Assembly (NCBI GenBank): GCA_002480495.1
Contig: DLCG01000008.1
Location: forward strand, 225,058 to 289,057
DNA: 64,000 nucleotides
Reading direction: 5' to 3'
Source of the DNA: Rhodobiaceae bacterium UBA7804
GTDB lineage: Bacteria; Pseudomonadota; Alphaproteobacteria; Parvibaculales; Parvibaculaceae
Part shown: positions 42,785 to 50,250 of the stretch, one piece after another
Layout of the letters: every line of letters starts with the position of its first letter
How positions within the stretch are numbered: position 1 is the first letter of the stretch
Program-made: the position numbers and the translations under genes
The notes under the pieces: model-generated
Databases searched by the model: none
What the model saw: the letters and a program-made list of their open reading frames with translations, nothing else
What the model was told of the DNA's origin: nothing

Positions 42785-43750
42785 TCAGCCGCCCTTGGCC
42801 GGCGTCTCGAAGACCTGACCCGGATAAATCAGGTTCGGGTCGCGGATCTGGTCCTTGTTGGCCTCGTAAATGACCGTGTAGCTGAAGCCCGAGCCATAGA
42901 GGCGGCGAGCAATGTTCCAGAGGTTGTTGCCCGGCTGAATCACGACCTTGCCTTCCCTGAGGGCTGCCATGACGGCCTCACGCTCACCCCGCTCGAAGGG
43001 TACCTCGACGCGGCCAATGACCTGGCCCGTTTCATCGACCTGATCCACGCGGAGAGCATACTGACCGGGGGCAATGTCGGTTTCGGGGCTGAGTTCCCAA
43101 TGACCTGTTTCATCGGCCGTGGTTTCACCGACCAGCTCACCGCCGACGTAGACGCGGACGGTTGCGCCGGCGTCGGCGCGGCCCGAGATGATCACGTTGC
43201 CTTCGTCGTCATAATCCACGGTTTCGAGAACGAGGCTGCCGGCATCCGCAGGGACGCCCGGCCCCTGCAGAACCTTGCTCGCCTTGCCCGGCTCGCTGCG
43301 AACGACAAGCATCTGGCCGTCCTCATTTTCGGGCACGGAAACGGTAACGACCTGCTTGCTGCCGGTCGTGCTGCCGTCCGGATTGATCGCGGTGATACGA
43401 AGTTCGGTGGTGCCCGGCGACAGCGGCTTTTCAAGCACGGCAACCCATTCGCCATTGTCGTCCGCTGTAACCTCGGCTACCACCTCGCCATTCGCCTTGA
43501 GCTGGATGCGCGCGCCAGGAAGGGAACGGCCCGCGGCGAGCGTGGACCCATCGCGCTCCACACGGACGATATCGAAGGTCGGGATGGAAGGATCTTCCTC
43601 TTCCGCGCCCGGCTCCGCCTGCCCGGCAGGTGCTTCCGCCGTCACTTCCGCGGGTACGGTTTCCGTCTCTCCGCGCAGGAAGAACCACCAGCCGCCCACG
43701 AGAAGAAGCAGCGCCACAATGAAGGCGCCGACAATTGCCCCTGTTTTCAT
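42785..43750 (-). CDS. LysM domain protein with Ig-like repeats
   Basis: A 321-residue membrane-anchored envelope protein. The N-terminal hydrophobic segment (AIVGAFIVALLLLVGGWWFFL) is followed by an acidic Ala/Glu/Pro stretch. Two bacterial Ig-like beta domains come next: one spans FDIVRVERDGSTLAAGRSLPG to LRITAINPDGSTTG, the other LETVDYDDEGNVIISG to YALRVDQVDETG. The C-terminal LysM domain (VIQPGNNLWNIARRLYGSG, ending NLIYPGQVF) binds peptidoglycan. The layout, TM anchor-Ig-Ig-LysM, is seen in many alphaproteobacterial cell-wall-linked proteins of unknown role. It is divergent from the LOG-family gene. Confidence 0.85.
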   Translation of the reverse strand: MKTGAIVGAFIVALLLLVGGWWFFLRGETETVPAEVTAEAPAGQAEPGAEEEDPSIPTFDIVRVERDGSTLAAGRSLPGARIQLKANGEVVAEVTADDNGEWVAVLEKPLSPGTTELRITAINPDGSTTGSKQVVTVSVPENEDGQMLVVRSEPGKASKVLQGPGVPADAGSLVLETVDYDDEGNVIISGRADAGATVRVYVGGELVGETTADETGHWELSPETDIAPGQYALRVDQVDETGQVIGRVEVPFERGEREAVMAALREGKVVIQPGNNLWNIARRLYGSGFSYTVIYEANKDQIRDPNLIYPGQVFETPAKGG

Positions 43751-43898
43751 TTCCCTGTTTCCTTCCCCGATACGGCTGTGCCGAAACGGAACAGAACTTC
43801 ACCATCAGCCTAGACTACCGCGTAGCTTGCAATTACGGCACCAATGTGAAACCTCGCGGGTGATCCAGCGACCATAAAAACGAGGACGCGTATCTTCC

Positions 43899-44447
43899 AT
43901 GAAGCTCTCAAGTCTTTGTGTTTACTGCGGTTCCAGCACCGGCACCGATCCCCACTTCATGGAGGCGGGCGAGGCTTTCGGGCGGCTGATGGCGAAGTCG
44001 AATGTCGAACTCGTCTATGGCGGCGGCGGCATCGGCATCATGGGCGCGGTAGCGCGGGCGGTGCTTGCCGAGGGGGGCAAGGTGACGGGCATCATCCCGA
44101 AATTCCTGACCGAGGTCGAAGTCGAGTTCAAGGAGGTGAGCGAGCTCATCGTCACGGAGAGCATGCATGCCCGCAAACAGCTGATGTTCGAGCGTTCTCA
44201 AGCATTTGTGGCGCTGCCGGGCGGGATCGGCACCGTCGAGGAGACCATCGAAATGCTCACCTGGGCGCAACTCGGGCGGCACTCGAATCCGATCATCATC
44301 GCGAACCTCAACGGCTTCTGGGACCCGATGATCGAGCTCCTCGACCACATCATCAAGGCAGGTTTCGCGCGCTCGGAAATCAGGCGCATCTATTCGGTGG
44401 TGGACAAGATCGAGGATATCATCCCCCGGATCGAAGCCTCGCTCTGA
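43899..44447 (+). CDS. LOG-family protein (cytokinin riboside 5'-monophosphate phosphoribohydrolase type)
   Basis: A 182-residue Rossmann-fold protein with both LOG motifs: YGGGGIGIMGAVARAVL and the nucleotide-binding/catalytic PGGIGTVEETIEMLTW near residue 106, with the essential Arg/Glu pair. The group (TIGR00730, formerly annotated as lysine decarboxylase) removes the base from nucleoside 5'-monophosphates, releasing ribose 5-phosphate. The physiological substrate in bacteria is usually AMP or a modified NMP. ATG 43899 is preceded by AT-rich CTTCC and lacks a strong ribosome site. The 64-base gap to the convergent rarD gene holds two direct AACGTCAC repeats, 11 bases apart. Confidence 0.88.
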   Translation: MKLSSLCVYCGSSTGTDPHFMEAGEAFGRLMAKSNVELVYGGGGIGIMGAVARAVLAEGGKVTGIIPKFLTEVEVEFKEVSELIVTESMHARKQLMFERSQAFVALPGGIGTVEETIEMLTWAQLGRHSNPIIIANLNGFWDPMIELLDHIIKAGFARSEIRRIYSVVDKIEDIIPRIEASL

Positions 44448-44511
44448 GGATAAGTACGGCCCACCGTCATCGAAACGTCACACGAACGTCACAAAACTTT
44501 TCGCGCCGAAA

Positions 44512-45450
44512 CTATCCCCGGTTCGCGAGGGCTGCCGTCTGGCGGAGCGCACGCTCGCAGCGCCATGTCTCGAAGGAAAATATCCCCAGTCCGATCCAGA
44601 TGAGACCGAAGGTCATCAACTGGACCGTGCCGAAGGGCTCTCCGTAGAGAAGGACCGCGATCAGGAACTGGCTCGTCGGCGCGAGATACTGCATGAGGCC
44701 AAGGGTGGCGAGGCGTATCCGCTGCGCGCCGAAGGCGAAGAGGAAGAGCGGCACAGCGGTCATCGGACCCGTCAGTACAAGGAAGGTCCAGGTCCACCAG
44801 CTGCCATTGCCGAAGCTCGTTCCGCCATGGCCGGACAGCCACCAGAGATAGGCCAGCGCAAGCGGAAGCAGCACCAGCACCTCGACGAAGAGACCTTCGA
44901 GCGGCGTCGCCTTCGAAATCTTCCGGAGATAGCCATAGGCCGCGAAACTGCCCGCGAGGTAGAGCGATATCCAGGGGAGCTGACCCAGATCGAAGGCGAA
45001 GATCGCGACGCCGAGGGCGGCGAGCACGACCGCGAAGACCTGCGCACGCGAGAGACGCTCGCCCAGAAAGGCGACGCCGAGCAACACACTCACCAGTGGG
45101 TTCACGTAGTAGCCGAGGCTCGTCTCCACGATGCGGGCTTCGTTGATCGAATAGATGAAGACGAACCAGTTGGACCCGATCAGGAGCCCCGTGCCGACGA
45201 GCGTCAGCAGCGTGCGGCGGTCGCGGAGCACGGCCATCAAGGCGGCGCGGCGGCTGAGCGCGAAGATGAGGAGCAGCGTCAGGACGACACTCCAGACGGA
45301 GCGATGCGCCAACACCTCGAAGGGCGGCACATCCATCAGCTGCTTGTAGAAGATGACGGAAAGGCCCCAGAGGAGATAGCCGGCAGCCGCCGAAGCGGCG
45401 CCGAGCGCGGCCTCGCTCGAAGGTGCTGAAATGGCGGGCTTTTCCTGCAC
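44512..45450 (-). CDS. rarD: EamA/DMT family permease, RarD type
   Basis: A 312-residue drug/metabolite-type transporter with ten hydrophobic segments, five per EamA repeat. LLWGLSVIFYKQLMDVPPFEVLAHRSVWS near the N-terminus and NWFVFIYSINEARIVETSLGYYVNPLVSV are characteristic of RarD. Substrate is unknown; RarD proteins are annotated as chloramphenicol-sensitive relatives of amino-acid exporters. The start is GTG 45450, preceded by GGAGGAACGA. It lies 77 bases downstream of the AraC regulator gene on the same strand. Confidence 0.88.
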   Translation of the reverse strand: MQEKPAISAPSSEAALGAASAAAGYLLWGLSVIFYKQLMDVPPFEVLAHRSVWSVVLTLLLIFALSRRAALMAVLRDRRTLLTLVGTGLLIGSNWFVFIYSINEARIVETSLGYYVNPLVSVLLGVAFLGERLSRAQVFAVVLAALGVAIFAFDLGQLPWISLYLAGSFAAYGYLRKISKATPLEGLFVEVLVLLPLALAYLWWLSGHGGTSFGNGSWWTWTFLVLTGPMTAVPLFLFAFGAQRIRLATLGLMQYLAPTSQFLIAVLLYGEPFGTVQLMTFGLIWIGLGIFSFETWRCERALRQTAALANRG

Positions 45451-45527
45451 TCGTTCCTCCGGCGGACCGCATGAGACGCATCCGCGGTGCCCTTATCGGC
45501 CCGGAGGCGGGACTGCCGCAAGAAAAT

Positions 45528-46496
45528 TCAGGAGGCGGGCGGCAGGGTTTGTTCCTTCCGCCAGGTGGCGGGCGGCACGCCGAAGACGCGCTTGAAGGCG
45601 CGATTAAAGGCGGCTTCGGACTCGTAGCCCGCATCGAAGGCGACACGGGCGACGGGATCGCGCGTATCGGAGAGGCGGCGGGCGGCGAGCTGCATCCGCC
45701 AGCGCAAGAGATAGCGCATGGGCGGGTCGCCCACGAGATCGGTGAAGCGGGCGGCGAAGGCGGAACGGGAGAGGCCGACTTCCGCGGCGAGATCTTCCGT
45801 CGTCCATTGGCGGTCGAGACGGCGATGGAGAAGCGCGACGGCGCGGCCGATGGCGGGATCGCGAAGGGCGGCGAGCCAGCCCTTCTCCCCTTCCGGCAGC
45901 GAGGCGACATGACGATGCACCGCCTCCTCAAAGAGAATCTCCGCGAGACGGCCCAGCACGACAGCCGAACGCTCGCCGCCGCCCGCGAGAATTTGCCCCG
46001 CAAAGCGGAAGGTGCTTTCGACCCATTCGCCCGTCGGCCCCTGCGCTATGTCGAGATGGAGCACCGGCGGCAGGAAGGAGAGAAGCATATCGCCCGGCGT
46101 CTCGTTGCCGAGAAAACCGCAGACGATGCGCGTGGGCGCACCGCCTCCGCCATATTCGATTCGGGCAAGGCCGCCATCGGGCGGCGGAAGGATAAGCTCA
46201 TGCGAGTTCGCCGCCGGAATGCCGGGGCCGCTCGAGAGCACATGCGGATCGTTCCGTGGAAGGAGGACGATCTCTCCGCTGCGGACGGTGACCTCCGGCC
46301 CGTTTTCGAGGCTAAGGCGAAGCTCGCCCTTCTCGACATAGTGATAGGCGACGATGTTGCGCGGCATCTGGCCGAAGGGCGCACAATCCTCCGGCTCCAC
46401 GCGCGAGACAATTGCCCAGGGCGCCGTGAATTCCGCTTCCAGAAAGATGCCGCCCGTGAGACGCATCGAGCGGAGAACGTCCGACAAGGGGTCCAT
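45528..46496 (-). CDS. AraC family regulator with cupin sensor domain
   Basis: A 322-residue regulator. The N-terminal half is a cupin_6/AraC-binding domain (VAYHYVEKGELRLSLENGPE; GEIVLLPRNDPHVLSSGPG). The C-terminal ~110 residues carry the double HTH: WTTEDLAAEVGLSRSAFAARFTD and the second element PVARVAFDAGYESEAAFNRAFKRVFGVPPATWR. It binds DNA as an AraC/XylS-type activator; its effector is unknown. It is divergent from the homocysteine S-methyltransferase-like gene, across a gap holding an inverted repeat at 46522-46541, and lies upstream of rarD on the same strand. It may regulate either. Confidence 0.9.
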   Translation of the reverse strand: MDPLSDVLRSMRLTGGIFLEAEFTAPWAIVSRVEPEDCAPFGQMPRNIVAYHYVEKGELRLSLENGPEVTVRSGEIVLLPRNDPHVLSSGPGIPAANSHELILPPPDGGLARIEYGGGGAPTRIVCGFLGNETPGDMLLSFLPPVLHLDIAQGPTGEWVESTFRFAGQILAGGGERSAVVLGRLAEILFEEAVHRHVASLPEGEKGWLAALRDPAIGRAVALLHRRLDRQWTTEDLAAEVGLSRSAFAARFTDLVGDPPMRYLLRWRMQLAARRLSDTRDPVARVAFDAGYESEAAFNRAFKRVFGVPPATWRKEQTLPPAS

Positions 46497-46521
46497 TTAA
46501 TGGCTCCCATGCGAGATAAGG

Positions 46522-46541
46522 CGGATCGGCAAAGCGATCCG
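46522..46541. promoter_or_regulatory. Candidate operator: CGGATCG-N6-CGATCCG
   Basis: A perfect 7-bp inverted repeat with a 6-base spacer, located 26-45 bases upstream of the AraC regulator ATG in its divergent promoter region. It may be a site for autoregulation or a short hairpin. AraC sites are more often direct repeats, so the link is tentative. Confidence 0.35.
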
Positions 46542-46657
46542 GCGTCCTGCACATTCACTATGGAAGGGGCTCGCTGCAGATTTGCGCCACGGACAAACGC
46601 CGGCCGCACCGCGGCCGCCGCGCGCATTCACGCGCCCCCGAACCCGGAGACAATAGC

Positions 46658-47599
46658 ATGGTAAAATACAGAAATCGCCTGCCGCAACTGGCAGGCGGGC
46701 CGATCCTCACGGATGGCGGCCTGGAAACGACACTCGTCTTCCACAACGGCATCGACCTGCCCTTCTTCGCGGCCTTCGACCTTCTGAAGGACGAGGCGGG
46801 CACGGAAACGCTGCGCGACTATTACCGGCTTCACGCCAATATCGCGCTCCAGGCCGGAACGGGCTTCATCCTCGAAAGCCCGACCTGGCGGGCAAGCCCC
46901 GACTGGGGCACGAAGCTCGGCTATTCGCCGAACGCGCTCGACGCGGCGAACCGGGTGGCGATCCGCCTGATGCATGAGCTGCGCGACGAACTGGAAAGCG
47001 AGCGGAGCCCGATGGTCATCAGCGGCTGCATCGGCCCGCGCGGCGACGGCTACGACCCCGGCCGGGTGATGAATGCGGAAGAAGCCGCCGACTATCACGC
47101 GCCGCAAATTCGTATCTATGCGGAGGAAAGCGCGGACCTCATCACCGCGATCACCATGACGAATATCCCCGAGGCGACGGGCGTCGCGCGCGCCGCGGCG
47201 GCGGCCGGTATGCCGGTTGCGATCTCCTTCACGGTGGAAACGGACGGGCGGCTGCCGACCGGCGACAGCCTGAAGGACGCGATTGCCGCCGTCGACGCAG
47301 CAACCGACAACGCGCCGATCTACTACATGATCAATTGCGCGCATCCCGACCATTTCGCCGGGGCGCTCGATGGCGGCTGGACGAAGCGGCTGGGCGGCAT
47401 ACGCGCCAATGCCTCGCGCTGCAGCCATGCCGAACTCGACGAGGCGACGGAACTCGACGCGGGAAATCCGCAGGAACTCGGGCGTCTCTATGCCGGGCTC
47501 TATGCACGTTTCCCGCATCTCGCCGTGCTTGGCGGCTGCTGCGGCACGGACCACCGCCATATCGAGGAAATCGTCCGCGCGATGAAAGTCGCGGCCTGA
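46658..47599 (+). CDS. Homocysteine S-methyltransferase family protein
   Basis: A 313-residue Pfam S-methyl_trans (BHMT/MetH N-terminal) domain protein. ILTDGGLETTLVFHNGIDLP opens the barrel; FILESPTWRASPDWGTKLGY and VISGCIGPRGDGYDPG follow. The zinc cysteines appear as MINCAHPDHF near residue 228 and LGGCCGTDHRHIEEI at the C-terminus. Members transfer a methyl group from S-methylmethionine, betaine or related donors to homocysteine or selenocysteine. The donor is unknown here. ATG 46658 follows GGAGACAATAGC. It stands divergent to the AraC regulator, which may control it. Confidence 0.88.
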   Translation: MVKYRNRLPQLAGGPILTDGGLETTLVFHNGIDLPFFAAFDLLKDEAGTETLRDYYRLHANIALQAGTGFILESPTWRASPDWGTKLGYSPNALDAANRVAIRLMHELRDELESERSPMVISGCIGPRGDGYDPGRVMNAEEAADYHAPQIRIYAEESADLITAITMTNIPEATGVARAAAAAGMPVAISFTVETDGRLPTGDSLKDAIAAVDAATDNAPIYYMINCAHPDHFAGALDGGWTKRLGGIRANASRCSHAELDEATELDAGNPQELGRLYAGLYARFPHLAVLGGCCGTDHRHIEEIVRAMKVAA

Positions 47600-47605
47600 A
47601 ATGCG

Positions 47606-47647
47606 GAAGGCCGGCAGGCGGAGAGAAATTTCCCACTGCTGGCCTTC
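47606..47647. other. Long-stem hairpin downstream of the methyltransferase
   Basis: GAAGGCCGGCAG pairs with CTGCTGGCCTTC across an 18-base loop: twelve pairs with one G-U type. It starts 6 bases after the stop of the homocysteine S-methyltransferase-like gene. There is no T-run right after it, so termination is possible but not certain; an mRNA-stabilising 3' stem is an alternative. Confidence 0.45.
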
Positions 47648-47697
47648 GCTCTCCCCTTCCCCTATGAAGAATGATGCACATCTTCGGGGAGGGAGCG

Positions 47698-48174
47698 ATG
47701 AGCAGCACGATCTTCATACTGACGCTTGCGGCGGTGCTCGGCAGCGGGATCGTTGCCGGGATCTTCTATGCTTTTTCAAGCTTCATCATGGGCGCGCTCG
47801 GCAGGCTGCCGCCGCATGAGGGGATCGCGGCGATGCAATCGATCAATATCGTCGTCATCAATCCCGTGTTCTTCCTCGCCTTTTTCGGGACCGCGCTACT
47901 CTCGCTCATTCTCGGCGGATATGCCGTGATGAACTGGGGCGCCGCCGGTGCGGGTCTCCTGTTTTTTGGCGCGCTCTTCTATCTCGCGGGCTGCATTCTC
48001 GTGACCGTCATCTTCAACGTGCCGCTCAACAACCGGCTGGCGAAGGTGGAGTCCGCGAGCCCGCAAGGGGCCGAGGTCTGGCAGCACTATCTCGTGGCGT
48101 GGACACGGTGGAACACGGTGCGGACGGTGGCGCCCTCCATTTCGCTCGTGCTCTTCGTGCTGGCGATGGTGTGA
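47698..48174 (+). CDS. DUF1772 (anthrone oxygenase-like) membrane protein
   Basis: A 158-residue protein with four hydrophobic segments (TIFILTLAAVLGSGIVAGIFY; NPVFFLAFFGTALLSLILGG; GAGLLFFGALFYLAGCILV; VAPSISLVLFVLAMV). FYAFSSFIMGALGRLP near the N-terminus and NVPLNNRLAKV followed by W-x4-VAWTRWNTVRT in the last third are the DUF1772 pattern, shared with anthrone oxygenases and SmtA-like small membrane proteins. Function in bacteria is unknown. ATG 47698 follows GGGGAGGGAGCG. Its 3' side runs into a repeat-rich non-coding stretch. Confidence 0.82.
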   Translation: MSSTIFILTLAAVLGSGIVAGIFYAFSSFIMGALGRLPPHEGIAAMQSINIVVINPVFFLAFFGTALLSLILGGYAVMNWGAAGAGLLFFGALFYLAGCILVTVIFNVPLNNRLAKVESASPQGAEVWQHYLVAWTRWNTVRTVAPSISLVLFVLAMV

Positions 48175-48262
48175 GGGGTATATAGCCAACCTTTTTCCAC
48201 GCCCACGGGTATCGCCTTCGGCGATCCCGAGAACAGGCTTCGACGCGAAGCCACGACGAAGA

Positions 48263-48299
48263 ATGGATTGCTTCGTCGCTTCGCTCCTCGCAATGACGA
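48263..48299. repeat. Short dispersed repeat of the GCAATGACG type
   Basis: The segment contains TTCGTCGCTTCGCTCCTC and ends GCAATGACGA. Read on the minus strand it begins TCGTCATTGCGAGGAGCGAA, a widely seen bacterial intergenic repeat unit recalled from other genomes. Only one copy is present in this window, so its repeat nature here is from general knowledge. Confidence 0.55.
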
Positions 48300-48357
48300 G
48301 GTTGTGGAGATGGAGTGGGCCCAAGCCAATGCTGCGGCAAGGGGCACTGCGAGTGGG

Positions 48358-48381
48358 TCCCGGCTTTCGCCGGGATGACAC
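48358..48381 (+). repeat. Dispersed direct repeat, copy 1 (upstream of ABC-F gene)
   Basis: A 24-base sequence starting TCCCGGCTTTCGCCGGGAT and ending GACAC, containing the hairpin CCCGGC-TTTC-GCCGGG. It is identical to bases 50129-50152. It lies 158 bases upstream of the ABC-F start codon and in the same orientation as the second copy, so the two bracket the gene. Confidence 0.85.
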
Positions 48382-48538
48382 TTTTGGGTTGGGCTGAGAC
48401 ATTGAGTTTCAGCAATACTTGACTTCGCGACAGGCGCGCCTACCTTCCCATCAGCGAAACGACAACAGGACGTGTGACACATGGATTTCTTCCGCAACGC
48501 AATGCCCATCTGCCTTGCTCATGCGGAGACCCTTGTCC

Positions 48539-50149
48539 ATGCCACGATCCATTTCGCTTTCCCAACTCACATGGTCCACGCCTGACGGCCGGACACTTTT
48601 CAGCGATCTCGACCTTCAGTTCGGTCCCGTTCGCACCGGCCTTGTCGGGCGGAACGGCACCGGAAAGACGACGCTGCTGAAGCTGATCGGCGGCGAGATT
48701 TCGCCTGCGCGCGGCAGCGTGCGGACGGAGGGACGCCTTTCCACGCTCAGACAAAGCGTGCGCCCCGCGCCGGGCGAAACCATCGCCACGCTTTTCGGCG
48801 CGGAGGCAGCGCTGGCGCTGCTCCGGCGCGCGGAAGCGGGAATGGCAACCGCGGAAGAGCTTGCCGAGGCGGACTGGACGCTTGAACAGCGGATGGAGGA
48901 GAGCCTTGCCGCGCTCAGCCTGACCGCACAGGCGGAGACGCCGCTTGCCGCGCTTTCCGGCGGGCAGCGGACACGCGCCATGCTGGCGGCGCTTATCTTT
49001 TCCGAACCCGACTTTCTTCTGCTCGACGAGCCGACCAACAATCTCGATGCCGAAGGCCGCGAGGCCGTGCGTCAGATGCTGCAGCGCTGGCGGGGCGGCG
49101 CCATCGTCGTTTCCCATGACCGGGCGCTGCTCGAAGAGATGGACGCGATCGTGGAGCTCAACACGCTTGGCGCGACGAGCTATGGCGGGAACTGGAGCCA
49201 CTACCGCGCGCAGAAGGCGGCGGAACTCGCGGCGGCGGAGCACGACCTCGCCACGGCCGCGCGGAAAGCGAAGGAGGTGAACCGGAAGGCGCAGGAGGTG
49301 CGCGAGAAGCAGGCGGCGCGCGACAAACAGGGCCGCGCGAAGAAGGCAAAAGGCGACCTGCCGCGCATTCTGCTGGGCGGCATGAAGATGAACGCCGAAA
49401 ACACGAAGGGCGAGAATGCGCGCATTGCCGAGCGGCGGCAGGCGCAAGCGCAGGAGGACGCTGCGAAGGCGCGCGAACGGATCGAGATATTGCAGCCCTT
49501 TACGGTGACGCTGGCACCGACGGGGCTTCACGCGGGGAGGCGCGTGCTGGAGGCGGAGGGGCTCACCGGCGGATATGACGCGGCGCGGCCTGTGATCCGC
49601 GATTTCTCGCTGGTGGTGGCGGGACCGGAGCGCATCGCCATCACCGGGCCGAACGGCGCGGGAAAGACGACGCTGCTGAAGCTGCTGACGGGGGAGCTGC
49701 CGCCGCTATCGGGCGAGGCGCGGCTTCATGTGCCCCATGCCGTTCTCGACCAGCAGGTGAGCCTGATCGACCGGGGGCTGAGCGTCGCGGAGAATTTCCG
49801 GCGGCGGAACCCCGAGGCAAGGGAGACGGAATGCCGGGCGGCGCTGGCGCGCTTCCGCTTTCGCGCGGAGGCGGCGCTGCAGGGCGCGGACAGCTTAAGC
49901 GGCGGAGAGACGCTGCGCGCGGGGCTTGCCTGCGTGTTGGGCGGGGAGAACCCGCCGCCGCTTCTCATTCTCGACGAGCCGACGAACCATCTCGACATGG
50001 AGTCGATCGAGATACTGGAGGCGGGGCTCAAAGCCTATGACGGGGCGCTGATCGCGGTGAGCCATGACGAGGCGTTTCTCGCGGCTATCGGGATCGGGAG
50101 GCGGGTGGATATCCGAAAGACAGATGGATCCCGGCTTTCGCCGGGATGA
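48539..50149 (+). CDS. ABC-F family ATPase (ribosome-associated type)
   Basis: A 536-residue soluble protein with two ABC ATPase domains and no membrane part. Domain 1: Walker A GRNGTGKTTLLK, signature LSGGQRTRAML, Walker B FLLLDEPTNNLD. Domain 2: Walker A GPNGAGKTTLLK, signature LSGGETLRAGL, Walker B LLILDEPTNHLD. A long basic, Lys/Arg/Ala-rich linker (~residues 220-310) joins them, as in ABC-F proteins that act on ribosomes. Translation-factor or antibiotic-protection roles are possible. ATG 48539 lies about 10 bases after GGAG; ATG 48521 is an alternative. The last residues SRLSPG and the TGA stop are encoded by the dispersed repeat at 50129-50152, so the C-terminus is repeat-derived. Confidence 0.85.
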   Translation: MPRSISLSQLTWSTPDGRTLFSDLDLQFGPVRTGLVGRNGTGKTTLLKLIGGEISPARGSVRTEGRLSTLRQSVRPAPGETIATLFGAEAALALLRRAEAGMATAEELAEADWTLEQRMEESLAALSLTAQAETPLAALSGGQRTRAMLAALIFSEPDFLLLDEPTNNLDAEGREAVRQMLQRWRGGAIVVSHDRALLEEMDAIVELNTLGATSYGGNWSHYRAQKAAELAAAEHDLATAARKAKEVNRKAQEVREKQAARDKQGRAKKAKGDLPRILLGGMKMNAENTKGENARIAERRQAQAQEDAAKARERIEILQPFTVTLAPTGLHAGRRVLEAEGLTGGYDAARPVIRDFSLVVAGPERIAITGPNGAGKTTLLKLLTGELPPLSGEARLHVPHAVLDQQVSLIDRGLSVAENFRRRNPEARETECRAALARFRFRAEAALQGADSLSGGETLRAGLACVLGGENPPPLLILDEPTNHLDMESIEILEAGLKAYDGALIAVSHDEAFLAAIGIGRRVDIRKTDGSRLSPG

Positions 50150-50152
50150 CAC
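50129..50152 (+). repeat. Dispersed direct repeat, copy 2 (encodes ABC-F C-terminus)
   Basis: Identical over 24 bases to 48358-48381 and in the same direction. The internal hairpin CCCGGC-TTTC-GCCGGG overlaps the last codons of the ABC-F gene, and the TGA stop at 50147-50149 lies inside the repeat (GGGATGACAC). Bases just outside also partly match (GGA/GGG before; TGGGT soon after). Confidence 0.85.
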
Positions 50153-50183
50153 CTATGGGTGTGGTAGAGGCTGCTTCCCCTCC

Positions 50184-50228
50184 CCCAGAAATCCGAATGG
50201 ATTTCTGGGCCCTCCCACAGGGGGAGGG
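50184..50228. repeat. Tandem-hairpin repeat between abcF and cimA
   Basis: Two adjacent hairpins: CCCAGAAATCC-GAAT-GGATTTCTGGG (11-bp perfect stem, 50184-50209) and CCCTCCC with GGGAGGG (50210-50228). It lies between the convergent abcF and cimA stops and could act as a bidirectional terminator. A related element with the same two-hairpin order lies at 59719-59758. Confidence 0.7.
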
Positions 50229-50250
50229 TGGTCCAGATGGAAAGGCTGAG

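Larger units (their letters stand above)
48175..48538. repeat. Repeat-rich intergenic region
   Basis: The longest gap in the window (about 360 bases) contains no gene I can support. From left to right it holds a hairpin ATCGCC-TTC-GGCGAT (48211-48225), a hairpin GGCTTCG-ACG-CGAAGCC (48236-48252), a dispersed-repeat type segment (48263-48299), the direct repeat copy at 48358-48381, and the leader of the ABC-F gene. The mix suggests a composite of small mobile repeats. Confidence 0.6.

Noticed and set aside
44474..44492. Two AACGTCAC direct repeats 11 bases apart between convergent genes
   Set aside because: Their place after two stop codons, away from any promoter, argues against an operator; probably chance.
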